DNA from: Burkholderiaceae bacterium
GTDB taxonomy: Bacteria > Pseudomonadota > Gammaproteobacteria > Burkholderiales > Burkholderiaceae_C
NCBI GenBank assembly: GCA_017999135.1
Contig: JAGOBT010000016.1
Coordinates: 1 to 16,014, forward strand
Direction of reading: 5' to 3'
Length of the DNA stretch: 16,014 nucleotides
Part shown: positions 14,741 through 16,014 of the stretch, one piece after another
How positions within the stretch are numbered: the first letter of the stretch is position 1
How the letters are laid out: each line of letters starts with the position of its first letter
Notes under the pieces: model-generated
Databases searched by the model: none
Told to the model about the DNA's origin: nothing
The model's input: the letters and a program-made list of their open reading frames with translations, nothing else
Made by a program: the position numbers and the translations under genes

Positions 14741-15535
14741 TCAGTTCAGCGCTCGGGTGTGACGCGTGCCCGGTGCCGGCGGTGTTTCCGGCGGGCCGGC
14801 AAAACACTGGGCCTTGCTCATCCAGTCGGTGGCCACCGGGCCGGTCACCTGCAGGCCGGTGTCGGCCACGTTGCGGGTCTGGGTGACGACCTGGCAGAAC
14901 TCGTCGGCGCGGCCGGTGATGCGCTCGGTCTCGCTCGGCTCGCCGTAGGCCCACACCGCGCCCGAGGGGGCGGTCAGCACCAGGTGCGGCATCGGGCCGG
15001 GTGGCGTCTGCTTGCGGGTGGCGTAGGTCCAGCCGAAGGTGTTGACGCCCAGCATCACGATGTTCTGCACCCGGTCGGCGTTCTGGCGCACCACGCCCAG
15101 GTGGTCGTAGACCTCCTGGCCATGGGCCCAGGTTTCCATCAGCCGGGCGGTGATCGACGAGCGGGCGCTCATGTCGGGGCCAGGCCACTTCAGCCGGGCC
15201 TTGGGGTCGGCCTGGGCGAAGGCGTCGGCCGTGGCTTCGAAGCCCTGGTGCCAGGCGTCCAGCAATGCGCGGCCCGACAGGCCCTGGAAGTGGGTGTTCT
15301 CGAAATCGCGCATGCCCTTGCCATGCGCCATCACCGCGGCGATGCGCTGCAGCAGCAGCGGTTCGTCGGTCAGCTGCAGGCCGGCCATCTGGTTCCAGAA
15401 ATGCAGGTGCTGCAGCACGGCGTTGATGGTCCAGCCCTTGAACAGGGTGGGCTCGCCGAATGCCGCGGGGTCGGCGCGGTCCAGCAGCGCGAACATGGCC
15501 TGGCTTTCGGCGCGGAAGTCTTCTGCCTGTTGCAT
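14741..15535 (-). CDS. TIGR03084-type DinB/maleylpyruvate isomerase-fold metal-binding protein
   Basis: A 264-residue cytoplasmic protein. The N-terminal four-helix domain (about 1-170) resembles the mycothiol-dependent maleylpyruvate isomerase/DinB fold. A likely metal triad is His43 (QHLHFWN; His45 is the alternative) with Glu134 and His138 in METWAHGQEVYDHLG; the E-x3-H spacing fits that family. The C-terminal part (about 180-250: LVLTAPSGAVWAYGEPSE, then FCQVVTQTRNVADTGLQV) matches, from memory, the TIGR03084 group. Its substrate and thiol cofactor, if any, are unknown; betaproteobacteria are not known for mycothiol. AGGAG lies 8 bases before ATG 15535. It follows bamC by 36 bases on the same strand and may share its transcript. 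Confidence 0.85.
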   Translation of the reverse strand: MQQAEDFRAESQAMFALLDRADPAAFGEPTLFKGWTINAVLQHLHFWNQMAGLQLTDEPLLLQRIAAVMAHGKGMRDFENTHFQGLSGRALLDAWHQGFEATADAFAQADPKARLKWPGPDMSARSSITARLMETWAHGQEVYDHLGVVRQNADRVQNIVMLGVNTFGWTYATRKQTPPGPMPHLVLTAPSGAVWAYGEPSETERITGRADEFCQVVTQTRNVADTGLQVTGPVATDWMSKAQCFAGPPETPPAPGTRHTRALN

Positions 15536-15571
15536 CGCGGTGTCTCCTGGTGCCGGCCGGTGGGGCCGTGC

Positions 15572-16014
15572 CTACTTCAGTTCGTCGATCAGCTTGCCCA
15601 CGATGGTGCGCGCCTGCAGGCTGTTGTCGGGGTTACCGTCGGCTGTCTGCACGGTCACCTGGGTCTTGGCACCGGTGGCCTTGACCAGCACCCGCACGCG
15701 CTGCGGGCGGGCAGTGTCCTTGTCGCCGCCGCCGAACAGCTTGGAGAAGAAGTTCGGCTCGTCCTTGTTGGCCTGCTTGGGGTCGATGTAGCGCACGAAA
15801 TAGATGCCGGCGCTGCGGTCGCGGTCTTCCACGGTGAAGCCGCTGCGGTCCAGCGCCAGGCCCACCTGGCGCCAGGCCCGGTCGAATCCTTCGTCGATCT
15901 CCATCGCCGCGGTGGCCGGCACCGTGGCCACGCGGGCCTTTGCTGGCGCTGCCGGCGCGGCGGCCACCGTGGTGCGGGCGGTGTCTTCCTTCGCGCCCAG
16001 CTTGACCATCAGGC
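15572..16014 (-). CDS. bamC: outer membrane assembly factor BamC, C-terminal part (partial)
   Basis: The 3' portion of a lipoprotein subunit of the BAM complex, which inserts beta-barrel proteins into the outer membrane. About 147 codons are visible; the N-terminus, including any lipobox, lies beyond the right edge. The frame continues past an internal Met at 16009 (preceded by Leu), so that Met is not the start. A helix-grip domain is recognisable: DEGFDRAWRQVGLALDRSGF, then VEDRDRSAGIYFVRYIDP. A FFSKLFGGGDKD linker and a final strand/helix ending TIVGKLIDELK follow. This linker form is common in betaproteobacterial BamC. It ends 36 bases before the TIGR03084-type gene. In related genomes bamC usually follows dapA, which cannot be checked here. 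Confidence 0.88.
   Translation of the reverse strand, partial: LMVKLGAKEDTARTTVAAAPAAPAKARVATVPATAAMEIDEGFDRAWRQVGLALDRSGFTVEDRDRSAGIYFVRYIDPKQANKDEPNFFSKLFGGGDKDTARPQRVRVLVKATGAKTQVTVQTADGNPDNSLQARTIVGKLIDELK

Noticed and set aside
1..16014. A new defence, mobile or biosynthetic system
   Set aside because: Read gene by gene, the window holds conserved metabolic, translation, repair and envelope genes without the toxin, nuclease, transposase, reverse transcriptase or modular synthase genes that would signal one.

Overview
This is a GC-rich chromosomal stretch from a betaproteobacterium, most probably order Burkholderiales in the Rubrivivax/Ideonella/Leptothrix or Comamonadaceae neighbourhood. 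That placement is an inference from gene content: a type II homoserine kinase beside a BPSS1780-type membrane protein and valS, a TIGR03084-type protein beside bamC, very high third-position GC, and CACAAT/TACAAT-type -10 boxes close to start codons. Coding density is about 93-95 %. There is no gene-free stretch over 300 bases (the longest, 14573-14740, holds a hairpin array), and no phage, transposase, integrase or CRISPR array.

Layout. Left block (1-2960): a possible tail of an upstream gene, an atypical SDR/epimerase-like protein (+), then on the minus strand tRNA-Leu(CAA), a rhomboid protease and an exported trypsin-fold/PDZ protein whose catalytic His and Asp are both replaced. Sulfur block (2981-4698, +): cysM, a zinc-ribbon Nudix hydrolase and tusA, closely spaced and probably one operon. 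Centre: galU (-) and a divergent D-2-hydroxyacid dehydrogenase homologue (+) that lacks the family's catalytic Arg and His. Right-centre (6627-11699, -): a small lipoprotein, thrB (homoserine kinase), a BPSS1780-family membrane protein and valS, all co-oriented; valS appears to have its own promoter. Right block: polA (+), divergent from the lipoprotein gene; then a cluster of GC-rich hairpins; then a TIGR03084-type metal-binding protein and the 3' part of bamC (-), the latter cut by the window edge.

Functionally this is mostly housekeeping: cysteine synthesis and sulfur relay (cysM, tusA), threonine synthesis (thrB), tRNA and its charging (tRNA-Leu, valS), DNA repair/replication (polA), UDP-glucose supply (galU) and outer-membrane assembly (bamC). 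I do not see a convincing new multi-gene system. The points most worth a second look are the two proteins with degenerate active sites, the 74-bp polA/lipoprotein spacer that reads as two back-to-back leaderless promoters, and the repeat-like hairpin array after polA.
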